NCBI RefSeq assembly: GCF_003634215.1 | Contig: NZ_RBWX01000007.1 | Span: 1,164,945 to 1,228,944 of the forward strand | Direction: 5' to 3' | Length of the DNA: 64,000 nucleotides | From: Sphingosinicella microcystinivorans | Lineage (GTDB): Bacteria; Pseudomonadota; Alphaproteobacteria; Sphingomonadales; Sphingomonadaceae | Shown: positions 1 to 9,616 of the stretch, piece by piece | Numbering within the stretch: position 1 is the first letter of the stretch | Layout of the letters: each line of letters starts with the position of its first letter | Program-made: the position numbers and the translations under genes | Notes under the pieces: generated by a model | Database searches by the model: none | Seen by the model: the letters and a program-made list of their open reading frames with translations, nothing else | What the model was told of the DNA's origin: nothing

Positions 1-1
1 C

Positions 2-883
2 TTTTTCGCGCGTCTGCTCGAGGAAGAGCGGCGCGCGGTTCGCGTGGCCCTTCGCGTCGTGAAGGGCGTGTGGGACGATGGTTTCATCCACGCCGGGAAT
101 CTCGCCTATCTTTCGATGCTGGCGCTGTTCCCGTTCTTCATCGTGCTTGGCACGTTTGCGGGGATGCTCGGCCGTTCGGATGCGGGGCTTGAAGCGGTCG
201 AGGGTTTTCTGCGAACCTTGCCGCCATCCGTGGCCGGGATCGTCGGCCCGCCCATCGAGGCGGCGATGCAGGGCTCCACCGGTATTCTCACCTTTTCAAT
301 TCTCGTGGGGCTATGGACCGCCGGGAGCTACATCGAGACGATCCGCGATATCCTGCGCCGCGCCTATCATACGGGTTATGCGGCGCCCGTCTGGCAGCGC
401 CGGCTCGGCAGCTTCGCGGTGATCCTGGGCAGCGTTTTCCTGATGCTGGCGGCATTCGCGGCGCAGGTGATCGTGGTGACCGCCGAAGAGTTCATCGCGC
501 GTTTCGTGCCGTGGATCGATACGATCGAGGAAATCATCGACATCGGGCGGCTGGGGCCGCTCGTGGTGCTGTTCCTTGCGCTCTATCTGTTGTTTCACAG
601 CCTCACCCCCGCACGATTCCGAAAGCGCGGCCCGAAGTGGCCGGGCGCTGCGGTTACGGCGGGCGTATGGGTCGGCGCGACACTGATTCTGCCGCGCCTG
701 CTTGCCGATGTTTCCACGTATGACCGCTTCTACGGCCCGCTCGCGGGTGTGATGATCACCCTCTTGTTCTTCTTCATTGCGGGCATGGGATTCGTGATTG
801 GCGCGGAGCTCAACGCGGCACTGGCCATGGAACCCGAAAATGGGCAAAAGGACGCGGAATCGGGGGGACAACCGAAAGGCTGA
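2..883 (+). CDS. YihY/BrkB family inner-membrane protein, 5' partial
   Basis: The frame is open to the left edge of the window, so the true start probably lies outside. A GTG at 44 is only an internal candidate. The product is a multi-pass membrane protein with hydrophobic helices separated by short loops, and its opening stretch GNLAYLSMLALFPF is typical of the YihY/BrkB (formerly 'RNase BN') family. The visible part has about 290 residues and ends in a polar tail. No enzymatic activity is established for the family, and transport has been suggested. fabI follows after 8 nt, so the two are probably co-transcribed. Family assignment is good; cellular role is unknown. Confidence 0.8.
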   Translation, partial: FFARLLEEERRAVRVALRVVKGVWDDGFIHAGNLAYLSMLALFPFFIVLGTFAGMLGRSDAGLEAVEGFLRTLPPSVAGIVGPPIEAAMQGSTGILTFSILVGLWTAGSYIETIRDILRRAYHTGYAAPVWQRRLGSFAVILGSVFLMLAAFAAQVIVVTAEEFIARFVPWIDTIEEIIDIGRLGPLVVLFLALYLLFHSLTPARFRKRGPKWPGAAVTAGVWVGATLILPRLLADVSTYDRFYGPLAGVMITLLFFFIAGMGFVIGAELNAALAMEPENGQKDAESGGQPKG

Positions 884-891
884 AAGCAGAT

Positions 892-1695
892 ATGGCTGGA
901 TTGATGCAGGGAAAACGCGGGCTGATCATGGGGCTCGCGAATGAACGCTCGCTGGCGTGGGGGATTACGAAGGCGCTTGCGGACCAGGGCGCCGAGCTGG
1001 CGTTCAGCTATCAGGGCGAGGCGCTGGAAAAGCGCGTGCGGCCGCTGGCTGAGAGCGTGGGCTCCGACTTCCTGATCGATTGCGACGTTTCCGACATGGC
1101 GGGGCTCGATGCCGCGTTCGAGACGCTGGCGGCGCGCTGGCCGACGATCGATTTCGTGGTTCACGCCATCGGCTTTTCGGACAAGAATGAGCTGCGCGGC
1201 AAATATGTCGATACTAGCCTCGAAAACTTCCTGCTGACCATGAACATCTCCGCCTACAGCTTTGTGGCGGTGACGCGGAAGGCGCGGGCGATGATGCCGA
1301 ATGGCGGCTCGGTGCTGACGCTCAGCTACTACGGCGCCGAGAAGGTGGTGCCACACTACAACGTGATGGGCGTCGCGAAGGCTGCGCTTGAAACGAGCGT
1401 GAAGTATCTTGCGATGGACCTCGGGCCGGAGAATATTCGCGTGAACGCGATCTCCGCCGGGCCGATCAAGACGCTGGCGGCGAGCGGCATCGGCGATTTC
1501 CGCTACATTTTGAAGTGGAACGAGCTGAACAGCCCCTTGCGGCGCAACGTCACCATCGAGGACGTGGGCGGCGCTGCGCTCTATATGCTCTCCGACCTTT
1601 CAAGCGGCGTGACGGGCGAGATCCACCATGTTGACGCCGGCTACAACGTGATCGGCATGAAGGCGGAAGACGCGCCGGACATCGCGCTCTCCTGA
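892..1695 (+). CDS. fabI: enoyl-[acyl-carrier-protein] reductase (NADH)
   Basis: 267 aa, normal for FabI. It catalyses the last reduction of each fatty-acid elongation cycle in the cytoplasm. It is a short-chain dehydrogenase fold of the enoyl-reductase type: the N-terminal nucleotide loop reads [11 protein letters not shown], and the catalytic pair Y156-x6-K163 lies in YNVMGVAK, preceded by the SYYG motif at 145-148. The C-terminal half carries [16 protein letters not shown] substrate-loop sequence, as in FabI. It starts 8 nt after the YihY gene, and its TGA overlaps the ATG of aroC by one base (TGATG), implying translational coupling. Confidence 0.96.
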   Translation: MAGLMQGKRGLIMGLANERSLAWGITKALADQGAELAFSYQGEALEKRVRPLAESVGSDFLIDCDVSDMAGLDAAFETLAARWPTIDFVVHAIGFSDKNELRGKYVDTSLENFLLTMNISAYSFVAVTRKARAMMPNGGSVLTLSYYGAEKVVPHYNVMGVAKAALETSVKYLAMDLGPENIRVNAISAGPIKTLAASGIGDFRYILKWNELNSPLRRNVTIEDVGGAALYMLSDLSSGVTGEIHHVDAGYNVIGMKAEDAPDIALS

Positions 1696-2762
1696 TGTTC
1701 AACAGCTTCGGCCGCATCTTCCGATTCACGACGTGGGGCGAGAGCCACGGCCCAGCGCTCGGCGTCGTCGTGGATGGCTGCCCGCCGGGGATCGCGCTTT
1801 CGGAAGCGGATATCCAGCCGTGGCTCGACAAAAGGAAGCCCGGCCAGTCCCGCCACACGACGCAGCGGCGCGAGCCTGATGAGGTGAAAATCCTTTCCGG
1901 CGTGTTCGAGGGCAAGACGACCGGCACGCCGATTTCGATGATGATCGAGAACGTAGACCAGCGTTCGAAGGACTATGGCGACATCGCCGAAAAGTACCGG
2001 CCCGGCCATGCTGATTACACGTACGACGCGAAATACGGCTTCCGCGACTATCGCGGCGGCGGGCGTTCGTCCGCGCGCGAGACGGCGGCGCGCGTGGCGG
2101 CGGGGGCGGTGGCGCGGAAGGTGATCGCGGGTGTCGGTATCCTGGGGCATGTCGTGGAGATCGGCGGCGACCGCGTGGAGCGGTTTGCGGCGCACACGCT
2201 CGGCGACAACGACTTTTGGTGCGCGGACCCAGATGCGGCGAAGCGCTGGGAGGTGTTGCTCGACAGCGTGCGCAAGTCCGGGTCATCGGTAGGTGCGGTT
2301 GTCGAGGTGTTCGCGAGCGGAGTTCCGGCGGGCTGGGGCTCGCCGCTCTACGCGAAGCTCGATGGGGAACTTGCGGCGGCGATGATGTCGATCAATGCCG
2401 TGAAGGGCGTGGAGATCGGTGATGGCTTCGCGGCGGCGCGCCTGCGCGGCGAGGACAATGCCGACCGTATGCGGCCGGGCGCAGGGGCGGGTGACCCGCC
2501 GGTGTTCGATACGAACCACGCCGGCGGGGTGATGGGCGGCATTTCCACCGGGCAGGACGTCGTCTGCCGCATCGCGCTGAAACCCACCTCGTCCATCCTG
2601 ACGCCGGTGCAGACGATTACGCGCTACGGCGAAGCGGTCGAGGTAATGACCAAGGGACGCCACGACCCGTGCGTCGGCATTCGCGCCGTACCGGTTGCCG
2701 AGGCGATGATGGCGTGCGTGCTCGCCGACGCCTTCCTCATGCACCGCGCGCAGGTGGGATGA
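1695..2762 (+). CDS. aroC: chorismate synthase
   Basis: 355 aa. It converts 5-enolpyruvylshikimate 3-phosphate to chorismate with reduced FMN, the last common step to aromatic amino acids and folate. Signature stretches are visible: [13 protein letters not shown] near the N-terminus (residues 10-22), [14 protein letters not shown] (about 117-130), and a C-terminal run with [16 protein letters not shown]. The ATG overlaps the fabI stop by one base, and its own stop overlaps the acylphosphatase start by four bases (ATGA). Pairing with fabI makes a small anabolic operon. Nothing unusual was seen. Confidence 0.97.
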   Translation: MFNSFGRIFRFTTWGESHGPALGVVVDGCPPGIALSEADIQPWLDKRKPGQSRHTTQRREPDEVKILSGVFEGKTTGTPISMMIENVDQRSKDYGDIAEKYRPGHADYTYDAKYGFRDYRGGGRSSARETAARVAAGAVARKVIAGVGILGHVVEIGGDRVERFAAHTLGDNDFWCADPDAAKRWEVLLDSVRKSGSSVGAVVEVFASGVPAGWGSPLYAKLDGELAAAMMSINAVKGVEIGDGFAAARLRGEDNADRMRPGAGAGDPPVFDTNHAGGVMGGISTGQDVVCRIALKPTSSILTPVQTITRYGEAVEVMTKGRHDPCVGIRAVPVAEAMMACVLADAFLMHRAQVG

Positions 2763-3043
2763 CCGACCGGACCGCGCGGCGGCTGCGCATCCATGGCCGC
2801 GTGCAAGGCGTCTGGTTCCGCGCATGGACGCTCGAAACCGCGCAGGCCCTCGGCCTCGACGGCTGGGTGCGCAACCGCACCGACGGCACGGTGGAGGCGC
2901 TCGCGGTGGGGACGCCCGACGACATCGAAAAGCTGATCGCCGCCTGCCATGAAGGCCCGCCCGCCGCGAAGGTGGTGCGCATTGAGGTGGAGGAGGCGAA
3001 GGGGATCGTGCCGAGGGGCTTCACGAAGAAACCCACGGTCTGA
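2759..3043 (+). CDS. acyP: acylphosphatase
   Basis: 94 aa, the usual acylphosphatase size. It hydrolyses the carboxyl-phosphate bond of acyl phosphates. The family signature [11 protein letters not shown] contains the phosphate-binding loop and catalytic R21, and N39 lies in [12 protein letters not shown] chose the ATG at 2759 because it forms an ATGA overlap with the aroC stop and gives the conserved N-terminus. The frame extends 30 codons further upstream inside aroC, but that part has no family similarity. It is the last gene of the run; purA converges from the other strand 21 nt away. Confidence 0.93.
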   Translation: MTDRTARRLRIHGRVQGVWFRAWTLETAQALGLDGWVRNRTDGTVEALAVGTPDDIEKLIAACHEGPPAAKVVRIEVEEAKGIVPRGFTKKPTV

Positions 3044-3064
3044 TCCCGCGGCGTTCCGCGATAC

Positions 3065-4354
3065 TCAGTCGGCGAACGGATCCGTCACAAGGATTGTGTC
3101 TTCACGCTCCGGGCTCGTCGAGACGAGTGCCACAGGGCAGCCGATGAGTTCCTCGATGCGGCGAACGTACTTGATCGCCTGCGCCGGGAGCTGTGCCCAA
3201 CTGCGTGCGCCGGCGGTTGATTCGTGCCAGCCGTCGAACGTCTCGTAGATCGGCTTCGCAGCGGCCTGCGCGGCGGGATGCGCCGGTAAATGATCGTAGT
3301 GAACACCGTTCACATCGTAGCCGGTGCAGATCTTCAATTCCTCGAAACCATCGAGCACGTCGAGCTTGGTAAGCGCGATGCCGGTGACGCCAGAGACGGC
3401 GATCGACTGGCGCAGCAGCGCCGCGTCGAACCAGCCGCAGCGGCGCTTGCGGCCCGTGACGGTGCCGAACTCGTGGCCGCGCTCGCCGAGACGCTGGCCG
3501 GTGGCATCGTCAAGCTCGGAGGGGAAGGGGCCCGAACCGACACGCGTCGTGTACGCCTTGACGATGCCGAGCACGTAACCGGTCGCGGATGGGCCGAGGC
3601 CGGAGCCGCCGCTCGCGGTGCCCGCGATCGTGTTGGAACTGGTTACGAACGGGTAGGTGCCGTGGTCGACATCGAGCAGCACGCCCTGTGCGCCTTCGAA
3701 AAGGATGCGCTTGCCCGCGCGGCGCGCCTCGTTGAGGCCGACCCACGCCGGACCGGCATAGGGCAGCACCTCGGGCGCGATCGCTTCGAGATCGGCGATC
3801 AGCGCGTCACGATCGATGGGATCGACGCCGAAGCCCGCGCGCAGCGCGTTGTGGTGCGCGAGCAGTCGGTCGATCTGCGGACCGGCCTCATCGAGGTGCG
3901 CAAGGTCGCAGACGCGGAGCGCGCGGCGGCCTACCTTGTCTTCATAAGCCGGACCGATTCCGCGCCGGGTGGTGCCGATCTTGCCGGCGCCGCTCGCGTC
4001 CTCGCGCAGCGCGTCGAGATCGCGGTGGAACGGAAGAATCAGCGGGCAGGTTTCGCTGATGATGAGATTTTCCGGGCTGATCGCAACGCCCTGTCCGCGC
4101 AGCTTCTCGATCTCCGCCTTGAGATGCCACGGATCGAGCACGACGCCGTTGCCGATGACGGACAGCGTGCCGCGTACGATACCCGAAGGCAGTAGGCTGA
4201 GCTTGTAGGTGTTGTTGCCGACGACGAGCGTATGGCCCGCATTGTGACCGCCCTGGAAGCGTACGACGACATCAGCACGGGCCGATAGCCAGTCGACAAT
4301 CTTGCCCTTGCCCTCGTCGCCCCATTGGGCGCCGATCACGGTCACGTTGGCCAT
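3065..4354 (-). CDS. purA: adenylosuccinate synthetase
   Basis: 429 aa. It makes adenylosuccinate from IMP, aspartate and GTP, the committed step to AMP. The N-terminus carries the P-loop motif GDEGKGK (12-18) with catalytic D13, and GGHNAGHT with H41. Other conserved blocks include [14 protein letters not shown] and [11 protein letters not shown]. The frame stays open 27 codons further upstream, but homology and a GGAG about 13 nt before the ATG favour 4354. It is divergent from the secreted esterase at 4494, and the 139-bp gap must hold both promoters. Confidence 0.97.
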   Translation of the reverse strand: MANVTVIGAQWGDEGKGKIVDWLSARADVVVRFQGGHNAGHTLVVGNNTYKLSLLPSGIVRGTLSVIGNGVVLDPWHLKAEIEKLRGQGVAISPENLIISETCPLILPFHRDLDALREDASGAGKIGTTRRGIGPAYEDKVGRRALRVCDLAHLDEAGPQIDRLLAHHNALRAGFGVDPIDRDALIADLEAIAPEVLPYAGPAWVGLNEARRAGKRILFEGAQGVLLDVDHGTYPFVTSSNTIAGTASGGSGLGPSATGYVLGIVKAYTTRVGSGPFPSELDDATGQRLGERGHEFGTVTGRKRRCGWFDAALLRQSIAVSGVTGIALTKLDVLDGFEELKICTGYDVNGVHYDHLPAHPAAQAAAKPIYETFDGWHESTAGARSWAQLPAQAIKYVRRIEELIGCPVALVSTSPEREDTILVTDPFAD

Positions 4355-4493
4355 TTCGGGGACGTCTCCATTCAGCGTCGATACACGGCGGCACTCACTA
4401 GGGTTGTCGCGCCGATGCGTCCACGGCTTTTGCATGGGAGGCGAAGGTTATTCGCTCTATCACGCGTATGGAACACGAAGGCTGGGAGATGAA

Positions 4494-5507
4494 ATGCGGG
4501 CAAAGCTGATTCTGGGAGCGATGGCGTTCGTGCTGGTGGGCGTGACGGCAGAGGCGCAGCAGAGGCCGCGCATGGGTGGAGGGCTGATGGCCTGCCGCGC
4601 CGACATGGAGACGCTGTGCGGCAGCGACAAGGCCAACAAGCCGAAGGTACGCCAGTGCATCATCGAGAATCGCGACAAGGTTTCGGAAGACTGCAGGCGA
4701 GCGCTCGACGTGCTGCGCAACGGCCCCGGCGCGGGGGCGATGCCGACCGTGACGGTGAGCTATGGCAACGATGCGCGGCAGGCGATCGACTTTTACCGCG
4801 CGAAAGGCGCCGCGCCTGCGCCCCTCATCGTGTTCATCCACGGCGGCGCATGGAGCCTCGGCGACAAGCGGCAGGCTTCCGGACGCAAGCCGGAGCATTT
4901 CACGGGCGAGGGCTATGCGTTCGCATCGATCAACTACCGGTTGGTGCCGAAGGCGACCGTGGAGCAGCAGGCGGCGGACGTTGCGTCCGCGATCGACATG
5001 CTGCGGTTCCGCGCGGCGGAATACGGCATCGATCCGAACCGCATCGCGCTGATGGGGCATAGTGCCGGGGCGCACCTCGCGGCGCTGGTGGCGACAGATC
5101 CGCAGTATCTGAAGGCGGCGGACGTGCCGATGGGCGCAGTGAAGGCGGTCGTGCTGCTGGACGGCGCAGGGTATGATGTGGCGGCGCAGATGAAGACGGG
5201 CGGGCCGGTCGTGCAGAAGCTCTACGGCCCGGCGTTCGGGGATGATCCGAAGCGGCAAGCTGCGCTATCGCCGATGACGCACACGGCGTCGCCGAACGCC
5301 GCTGCATGGCTGGCGCTTTATGTTGAGGGGCGCGATGCTTCGCTCGGCCAGTCTCGATCGCTGGTGCAGGCGCTTGAAAAGGCGGGGGCGACGGCGCGGG
5401 CGGTGGCTGTCCCGGACACCAGCCACCGTGAACTCAATCAGGATTTAGGGGCGGACGGCGACTCTGCGACGGCAGACGTCGATGCATTCCTGAAGGCGGC
5501 ACTTTAG
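4494..5507 (+). CDS. exported alpha/beta hydrolase (esterase-like) with N-terminal Cys-rich segment
   Basis: 337 aa. Residues 1-21 look like a signal peptide ending AEA. Residues 33-72 form a four-cysteine segment (C34, C42, C55, C67) reminiscent of the eukaryotic-type GLG1 cysteine-rich repeat also seen in small bacterial exported proteins. From about residue 85 there is an alpha/beta hydrolase of the carboxylesterase/HSL type: oxyanion motif HGGAW (116-120), nucleophile S190 in GHSAG, with D281 and H311 as probable acid and base. The substrate is unknown; a small ester is likely. I chose ATG 4494 because GGGAG lies 5 nt upstream and the signal peptide starts there. The stop codon overlaps that of hisZ by 4 bp. 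It sits alone on the + strand between purA and hisZ. Confidence 0.82.
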   Translation: MRAKLILGAMAFVLVGVTAEAQQRPRMGGGLMACRADMETLCGSDKANKPKVRQCIIENRDKVSEDCRRALDVLRNGPGAGAMPTVTVSYGNDARQAIDFYRAKGAAPAPLIVFIHGGAWSLGDKRQASGRKPEHFTGEGYAFASINYRLVPKATVEQQAADVASAIDMLRFRAAEYGIDPNRIALMGHSAGAHLAALVATDPQYLKAADVPMGAVKAVVLLDGAGYDVAAQMKTGGPVVQKLYGPAFGDDPKRQAALSPMTHTASPNAAAWLALYVEGRDASLGQSRSLVQALEKAGATARAVAVPDTSHRELNQDLGADGDSATADVDAFLKAAL

Positions 5508-6619
5508 AGTTTGACGAGTTCGCCGTTGGCGAGCGCGTAGTCGCACCGCAGGCGCGTCGGCGTGTCCGCGTCGGTGAGCGCGGCGACCGTGGTCCAGCCC
5601 TCGGCGCGGAGTTTGGCGGCGTGCGCGGCTTCGCCGAGCGGCACGAACAGGCGGCGGCGGCGCGAGGCGCCAAGCCCTGCGTCGACAAGGCCGTCCACAT
5701 ACAGCGAGAAGCCTACCGCCGTCTCTTCTCCGCCACCGGGGTGACGGACGAGATAGGTGCCGCCGCGGCCGACCTCGCCGCGTACGCCCGCAGCGAACAC
5801 TGAAAAGCCGATCCACGTCTGGTATTCAAAGCCATGGCGCTCGGTCGGGTCGATGGTGACGGCCGCGTGCGGGGCTGCGGTCGCCACCAGACGCTCAAGG
5901 CCTGCGATGCGTGTGTTGAGCGCGCCGGAGACATTCAGCGCTTTCAGGCGCGCGAGCGCGGAATCGGAGGGGCCGGCGGCCTCGATCAGCGTGCTGTATT
6001 GGGCCGCGCCGAGTGCCTGCAGCGCGGCGGCATCCTTGCCGTCGAGCGCCGTCTGCACATCGGCAAGCGGCGCGGTGACGGGCCACGGCCCGGCAGCGAG
6101 CGTGCCGACGAGGTCGGGCAGCGTTAGGTCCACCGACATGTCGGCGAGGCCCGCCGCGGCGAGGGCTTCAAGCGCGATGCCGAGGAGTTCGGCGACGGCA
6201 TCGACGTGATCTGAGCCGATGAGCTCAGCGCCCATCTGCATCGCTTCGCGCTGCGGGCCGACCTGTGCGGGGCGCACGCGGAGCACGGGGCCGCCGTAAG
6301 CAAGTCGCAGCGGGCGCGCGATGTGCGCCATGCGCGTGGCGGCAATCCGACCGACCTGCGCGGTGATATCGGGACGCAGCGCCAGCGTGCGCTGCGACAG
6401 CGGATCGACGAAACGGAGCAGGTCCTGCGGGCGCGCGGAGGAAAGGCGGGTGACGAGACTGTCTTCGAACTCGACGAGCGGCGGCGAGACGCGCTCGTAG
6501 CCATGCGCCGAAACCTGATCCAGCAGCGTGCGGAGCAGATCGGCGGCCGCCTCTGCCTGCGGTGGCAGGCGGTCGCGGAAGCCTTCGGGGAGTAGGCCCT
6601 TGGAGATCGGATCAGTCAT
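5504..6619 (-). CDS. hisZ: ATP phosphoribosyltransferase regulatory subunit (HisRS paralogue)
   Basis: 371 aa. HisZ pairs with the short HisG to form the first enzyme of histidine synthesis and mediates histidine feedback. The sequence is a class II histidyl-tRNA synthetase-like catalytic fold: FRDRLPPQAEAAADLL at the start, RPDITAQVGRIAATR, and a motif resembling YGGPVLRVRP in the motif-2 region. It lacks the C-terminal anticodon-binding domain of HisRS, and its length fits HisZ. hisG is not in the window. The gene reads in the same direction as serC, serA and purA. Confidence 0.88.
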   Translation of the reverse strand: MTDPISKGLLPEGFRDRLPPQAEAAADLLRTLLDQVSAHGYERVSPPLVEFEDSLVTRLSSARPQDLLRFVDPLSQRTLALRPDITAQVGRIAATRMAHIARPLRLAYGGPVLRVRPAQVGPQREAMQMGAELIGSDHVDAVAELLGIALEALAAAGLADMSVDLTLPDLVGTLAAGPWPVTAPLADVQTALDGKDAAALQALGAAQYSTLIEAAGPSDSALARLKALNVSGALNTRIAGLERLVATAAPHAAVTIDPTERHGFEYQTWIGFSVFAAGVRGEVGRGGTYLVRHPGGGEETAVGFSLYVDGLVDAGLGASRRRRLFVPLGEAAHAAKLRAEGWTTVAALTDADTPTRLRCDYALANGELVKL

Positions 6620-6690
6620 GGTGGCCCGGCTCTAGCGGGGTGGGGGGATGGAAACAAGATTGAGGGTGTTTGTTTGCCCCTCTCCCCAAC

Positions 6691-6711
6691 CCTCTCCCCG
6701 GCGGGGAGAGG
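6691..6711. repeat. GC-rich intergenic palindrome between serA and hisZ
   Basis: Perfect inverted repeat with 9-nt arms, CCTCTCCCC (6691-6699) and GGGGAGAGG (6703-6711), separated by GGC. It is flanked on the left by a second degenerate copy of the left arm (about 6677-6687). From memory, such CTCTCCCC/GGGGAGAG palindromes are scattered in many proteobacterial intergenic regions. In RNA it would fold into a strong hairpin between hisZ and the end of serA, so it may also act as a terminator or mRNA stabiliser. Confidence 0.7.
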
Positions 6712-6752
6712 GAGAGGATAAGAGTCCGGCATCACCGGAAGGGCGCTGCGCG

Positions 6753-8330
6753 CTAGAAGCGAAGCGCCTTCACGTCCTTCACGCCGTCCAGCTTGCAGAT
6801 CGTCCAGAGCAGTGGATCGTCGATAGCGCCGTCCACCGAGAGCAGCAGGATGGCCTCGCCCCCTTGGCCGCGGCGGCCAAGGTGGAAGGTGCCGATATTG
6901 ACGCCCGCTTCACCGAGCGCACTGCCGACCTTGCCGATGAAGCCCGGCTTGTCCTCGTTCGCAATGAACAGCATCGAGCCGTCGAGATCGGCTTCGACCT
7001 TGATGCCGAAGAGCTCGACGAGGCGCGGATGCTTCATGCCGAAGAGTGTGCCCGCGACCGAGCGTTCGCCTTCCTCGGTCTTCACCGTCACGCGCAGGAG
7101 CGTGTGGTAGTCCGTCTCGCGTTCGTGGCGGACTTCCGCGATTCCGATGTCGCGCTCGCGGGCAATGTGAACAGCGTTAACCATGTTCACCGTGTCCGAA
7201 ATCGGGCGCATCAGGCCGGTGATGACCGCGCTGGTGATCGGCTTGATGTTGAGTTCGGCAGCGGCACCTTCGACCTCGACGGTGACGTGGCTGATCGCGC
7301 CCTTGGCGAGCTGTCCCGCGAGCAGGCCGAGCTTTTCGGCAAGCTCGATATAGGGGCGGACCTTCGGCGCTTCCTCGGCGGAGAGCGACGGCACGTTGAG
7401 TGCGTTGGTGACGGCGCCCGACAGCAGGAAGTCCGAGATCTGCTCGGCGACCTGGATCGCGACGTTCACCTGCGCCTCGTCCGTGGACGCGCCGAGGTGC
7501 GGCGTCGAAATGAAGCCGGGGGTGCCGAAGAGGGGGCTTTCGTGCGCAGGCTCGGTGACGAACACGTCGAGCGCGGCGCCTGCGATGTGGCCCGAATCGA
7601 GCAGTTCCTTCAGCGCCGCCTCGTCGATGAGACCGCCGCGCGCGCAGTTGATGATGCGCACGCCCTTTTTCGTTTTGAGAAGGTTTTCGCGGCTGAGGAT
7701 GTTGCGCGTCGAATCGGTGAGCGGCGTGTGCAGTGTGATGAAGTCGGCGCGCGCGAGGAGCTGGTCGAGCTCGACCTTTTCAATACCGATGTCCTCGGCA
7801 CGTTCCGGGGTCAGGAACGGATCGAAGGCGACGACCTTCATCTTGAGCCCGAGGGCGCGCTCGGCGACGATCGAGCCGATGTTACCCGCGCCGATCAGGC
7901 CGAGCGTCTTGCCCGTGACCTCGACGCCCATGAAGCGGTTCTTTTCCCACTTGCCGGCCTGCGTGGAGGCGTCTGCCTCGGGCAGCTGACGGGCGAGTGC
8001 GAACATCAGCGCGATGGCGTGCTCTGCGGTGGTGATCGAGTTGCCGAACGGCGTGTTCATCACGACGACGCCCTTCGCGGAGGCGGAGGGAATATCGACG
8101 TTATCAACACCAATGCCCGCACGGCCGACGACCTTGAGATTCGTCGCGGCTTCGAGGACGTCTGCGGTGACCTTGGTGGCCGAGCGGATGGCGAGACCGT
8201 CGTACTGGCCGATGATCGCCTTCAGCTCTTCCTTGGTGAGGCCGGGCTTTTCATCGAACTCGACGCCGCGCTCCTTGAAGATGGCGGCGGCCTTCGGGGA
8301 CATTTTATCGGAAATCAGAACCTTGGGCAT
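6753..8330 (-). CDS. serA: D-3-phosphoglycerate dehydrogenase
   Basis: 525 aa, the long form of SerA. It oxidises 3-phosphoglycerate to 3-phosphohydroxypyruvate with NAD, the first step of serine synthesis. The N-terminal catalytic/nucleotide-binding part has the Rossmann motif GAGNIGSIV, the catalytic-Arg block NCARGGLIDE, the Glu block in TEPAHESPLF and the His block STPHLGAST. An intervening allosteric substrate-binding domain follows, then a C-terminal ACT domain (KPGFIGKVGSALGEAGVNIG), the usual serine-binding regulatory module. It lies downstream of serC on the same strand with 95 nt between them, containing a repeat element. Confidence 0.96.
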   Translation of the reverse strand: MPKVLISDKMSPKAAAIFKERGVEFDEKPGLTKEELKAIIGQYDGLAIRSATKVTADVLEAATNLKVVGRAGIGVDNVDIPSASAKGVVVMNTPFGNSITTAEHAIALMFALARQLPEADASTQAGKWEKNRFMGVEVTGKTLGLIGAGNIGSIVAERALGLKMKVVAFDPFLTPERAEDIGIEKVELDQLLARADFITLHTPLTDSTRNILSRENLLKTKKGVRIINCARGGLIDEAALKELLDSGHIAGAALDVFVTEPAHESPLFGTPGFISTPHLGASTDEAQVNVAIQVAEQISDFLLSGAVTNALNVPSLSAEEAPKVRPYIELAEKLGLLAGQLAKGAISHVTVEVEGAAAELNIKPITSAVITGLMRPISDTVNMVNAVHIARERDIGIAEVRHERETDYHTLLRVTVKTEEGERSVAGTLFGMKHPRLVELFGIKVEADLDGSMLFIANEDKPGFIGKVGSALGEAGVNIGTFHLGRRGQGGEAILLLSVDGAIDDPLLWTICKLDGVKDVKALRF

Positions 8331-8346
8331 GGGATATCGCTTTCCT

Positions 8347-8417
8347 CGTCATCATACCGGCTTGGGCCGGTATCCATTCATTCAGGGGGATGGACCCCGG
8401 CTTTCGCCGGGGTGACG
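8347..8417. repeat. double-hairpin intergenic repeat (REP-like) between serC and serA
   Basis: A 71-bp element bounded by CGTCAT (8347-8352) and GTGACG (8412-8417). It holds two stem-loops: ATACCGG/CCGGTAT (8354-8360 with 8367-8373, loop CTTGGG) and ACCCCGGC/GCCGGGGT (8394-8401 with 8406-8413, loop TTTC). This layout, with GGATGGACCCCGG before the second stem, matches the dispersed palindromic elements I recall from many sphingomonad and other alphaproteobacterial genomes. In the serC-serA transcript it would form tandem hairpins that could reduce serA expression relative to serC. Confidence 0.75.
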
Positions 8418-8425
8418 GTTTCAGT

Positions 8426-9562
8426 TCAGTTTGAAACGACTTGCGCGAAGGCCCAGTCGAGCCAGGGTGTCAGCGCCTCGATATCAGCGGTTTCGACCGT
8501 GGCGCCGCACCAGATGCGAAGGCCGGCCGGGGCGTCGCGATAGCCGTTGATGTCGAGCGCCGCGTTTTCCTTTTCGAGGAGCGAAGCGATCTTCTTCGGC
8601 GTTTCCGCATCGGCGCGCGAGTCCGTGATCTTCAGGCAGACGCTGGTATTCGAACGCGTTGCGGGATCAACGGCGAGATTTTCGATCCACGGCGTCTTTT
8701 CGACCCACGCATTGAGCGCGGCCGCGTTCGCGTCGGCGCGGGCGGCGAGGGCTTTCCAGCCGCCGAGACCGTCCGCCCATTCGAGCGCGTCGATATAGTC
8801 CTCGACGCAGAGCATCGAAGGCGTGTTGATCGTCTCGCCGACAAAGATGCCTTCGATCAGCTTGCCGCCTTTGGTCATGCGGAAGATCTTCGGCAGCGGC
8901 CATGCGGGCGTGTAGGTTTCAAGCCGTTCGACCGCGCGTGGGGAGAGGATGAGCACGCCGTGCCCGCCTTCGCCGCCGAGCACCTTCTGCCAGGAGAAGG
9001 TCGTGACATCGAGCTTGTCCCACGGCAGATCCTGCGCGAACGCGCCGGAAGTGGCGTCGGCGAAGGTGAGCCCTTCGCGGTCCGCCGGGATCCAGTCGCC
9101 ATTGGGCGCGCGGACGCCAGAGGTCGTGCCGTTCCATGTGAAGATCACATCGCTGGCGAAATCGACGGCCTTGAGATCGGGAAGCTCGCCATAGGGAGCC
9201 TTCAGGACCGTGGGGTTCAGCTTCAGCTGCTTTGCGACATCGGTGACCCAACCTTCACCGAAGCTTTCCCACGCGATCGTGGTGACGGAGCGCTGCCCAA
9301 GAATCGACCACATCGCCATTTCCACCGCGCCCGTATCCGACGCGGGGACGATACCGATGCGGTAATCATCCGGCACGCCCAGCACCTTGCGGGTGAGGTC
9401 GATGGCGAGCTTCAGGCGCGCCTTGCCGAGCTTGGCGCGGTGCGAGCGGCCAAGCACGTCGAGATTGAATTTAGTGGGGTCCCATCCGGGGCGCTTGGCG
9501 CAGGGGCCGGAAGAAAACTGGGGGCGTGCGGGCAGGATGCCCGGCTTCGTAACGTCAGTCAT
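8426..9562 (-). CDS. serC: phosphoserine aminotransferase
   Basis: 378 aa. PLP enzyme converting 3-phosphohydroxypyruvate plus glutamate to phosphoserine, also used in pyridoxine synthesis. It belongs to the alphaproteobacterial SerC type: [15 protein letters not shown] at the N-terminus, [13 protein letters not shown], substrate block [13 protein letters not shown], and PLP lysine K193 in [15 protein letters not shown]. The ATG at 9562 is preceded by AAGGAGAG, and that ribosome binding site lies inside a hairpin (see 9563-9616). It is the first gene of a serC-serA unit. Confidence 0.95.
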   Translation of the reverse strand: MTDVTKPGILPARPQFSSGPCAKRPGWDPTKFNLDVLGRSHRAKLGKARLKLAIDLTRKVLGVPDDYRIGIVPASDTGAVEMAMWSILGQRSVTTIAWESFGEGWVTDVAKQLKLNPTVLKAPYGELPDLKAVDFASDVIFTWNGTTSGVRAPNGDWIPADREGLTFADATSGAFAQDLPWDKLDVTTFSWQKVLGGEGGHGVLILSPRAVERLETYTPAWPLPKIFRMTKGGKLIEGIFVGETINTPSMLCVEDYIDALEWADGLGGWKALAARADANAAALNAWVEKTPWIENLAVDPATRSNTSVCLKITDSRADAETPKKIASLLEKENAALDINGYRDAPAGLRIWCGATVETADIEALTPWLDWAFAQVVSN

Positions 9563-9616
9563 AATCTCTCCTTACAGAGAGCGCGCGCCGCGTTGGGACG
9601 GCGTGGCCCGCCGCCG
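9563..9616 (-). promoter_or_regulatory. structured serC leader with sequestered Shine-Dalgarno
   Basis: Read on the - strand, the short leader folds into two tandem hairpins. Hairpin 1 has arms CGCCG (9603-9599) and CGGCG (9590-9586) with an 8-nt loop. Hairpin 2 pairs CTCTC (9581-9577) with GAGAG (9570-9566) around the loop TGTAAG; the second arm is part of the ribosome binding site AAGGAGAG, so folding would mask it. A two-hairpin RNA upstream of serC is a known candidate regulatory motif in Alphaproteobacteria (the serC motif). I infer this is a member, but cannot score it against the model. Confidence 0.6.

Noticed and set aside
6648..8543. Open frame of 631 codons antisense to serA
   Set aside because: Antisense shadow of a strongly supported gene in high-GC DNA; no recognisable motifs, and it crosses intergenic repeats.
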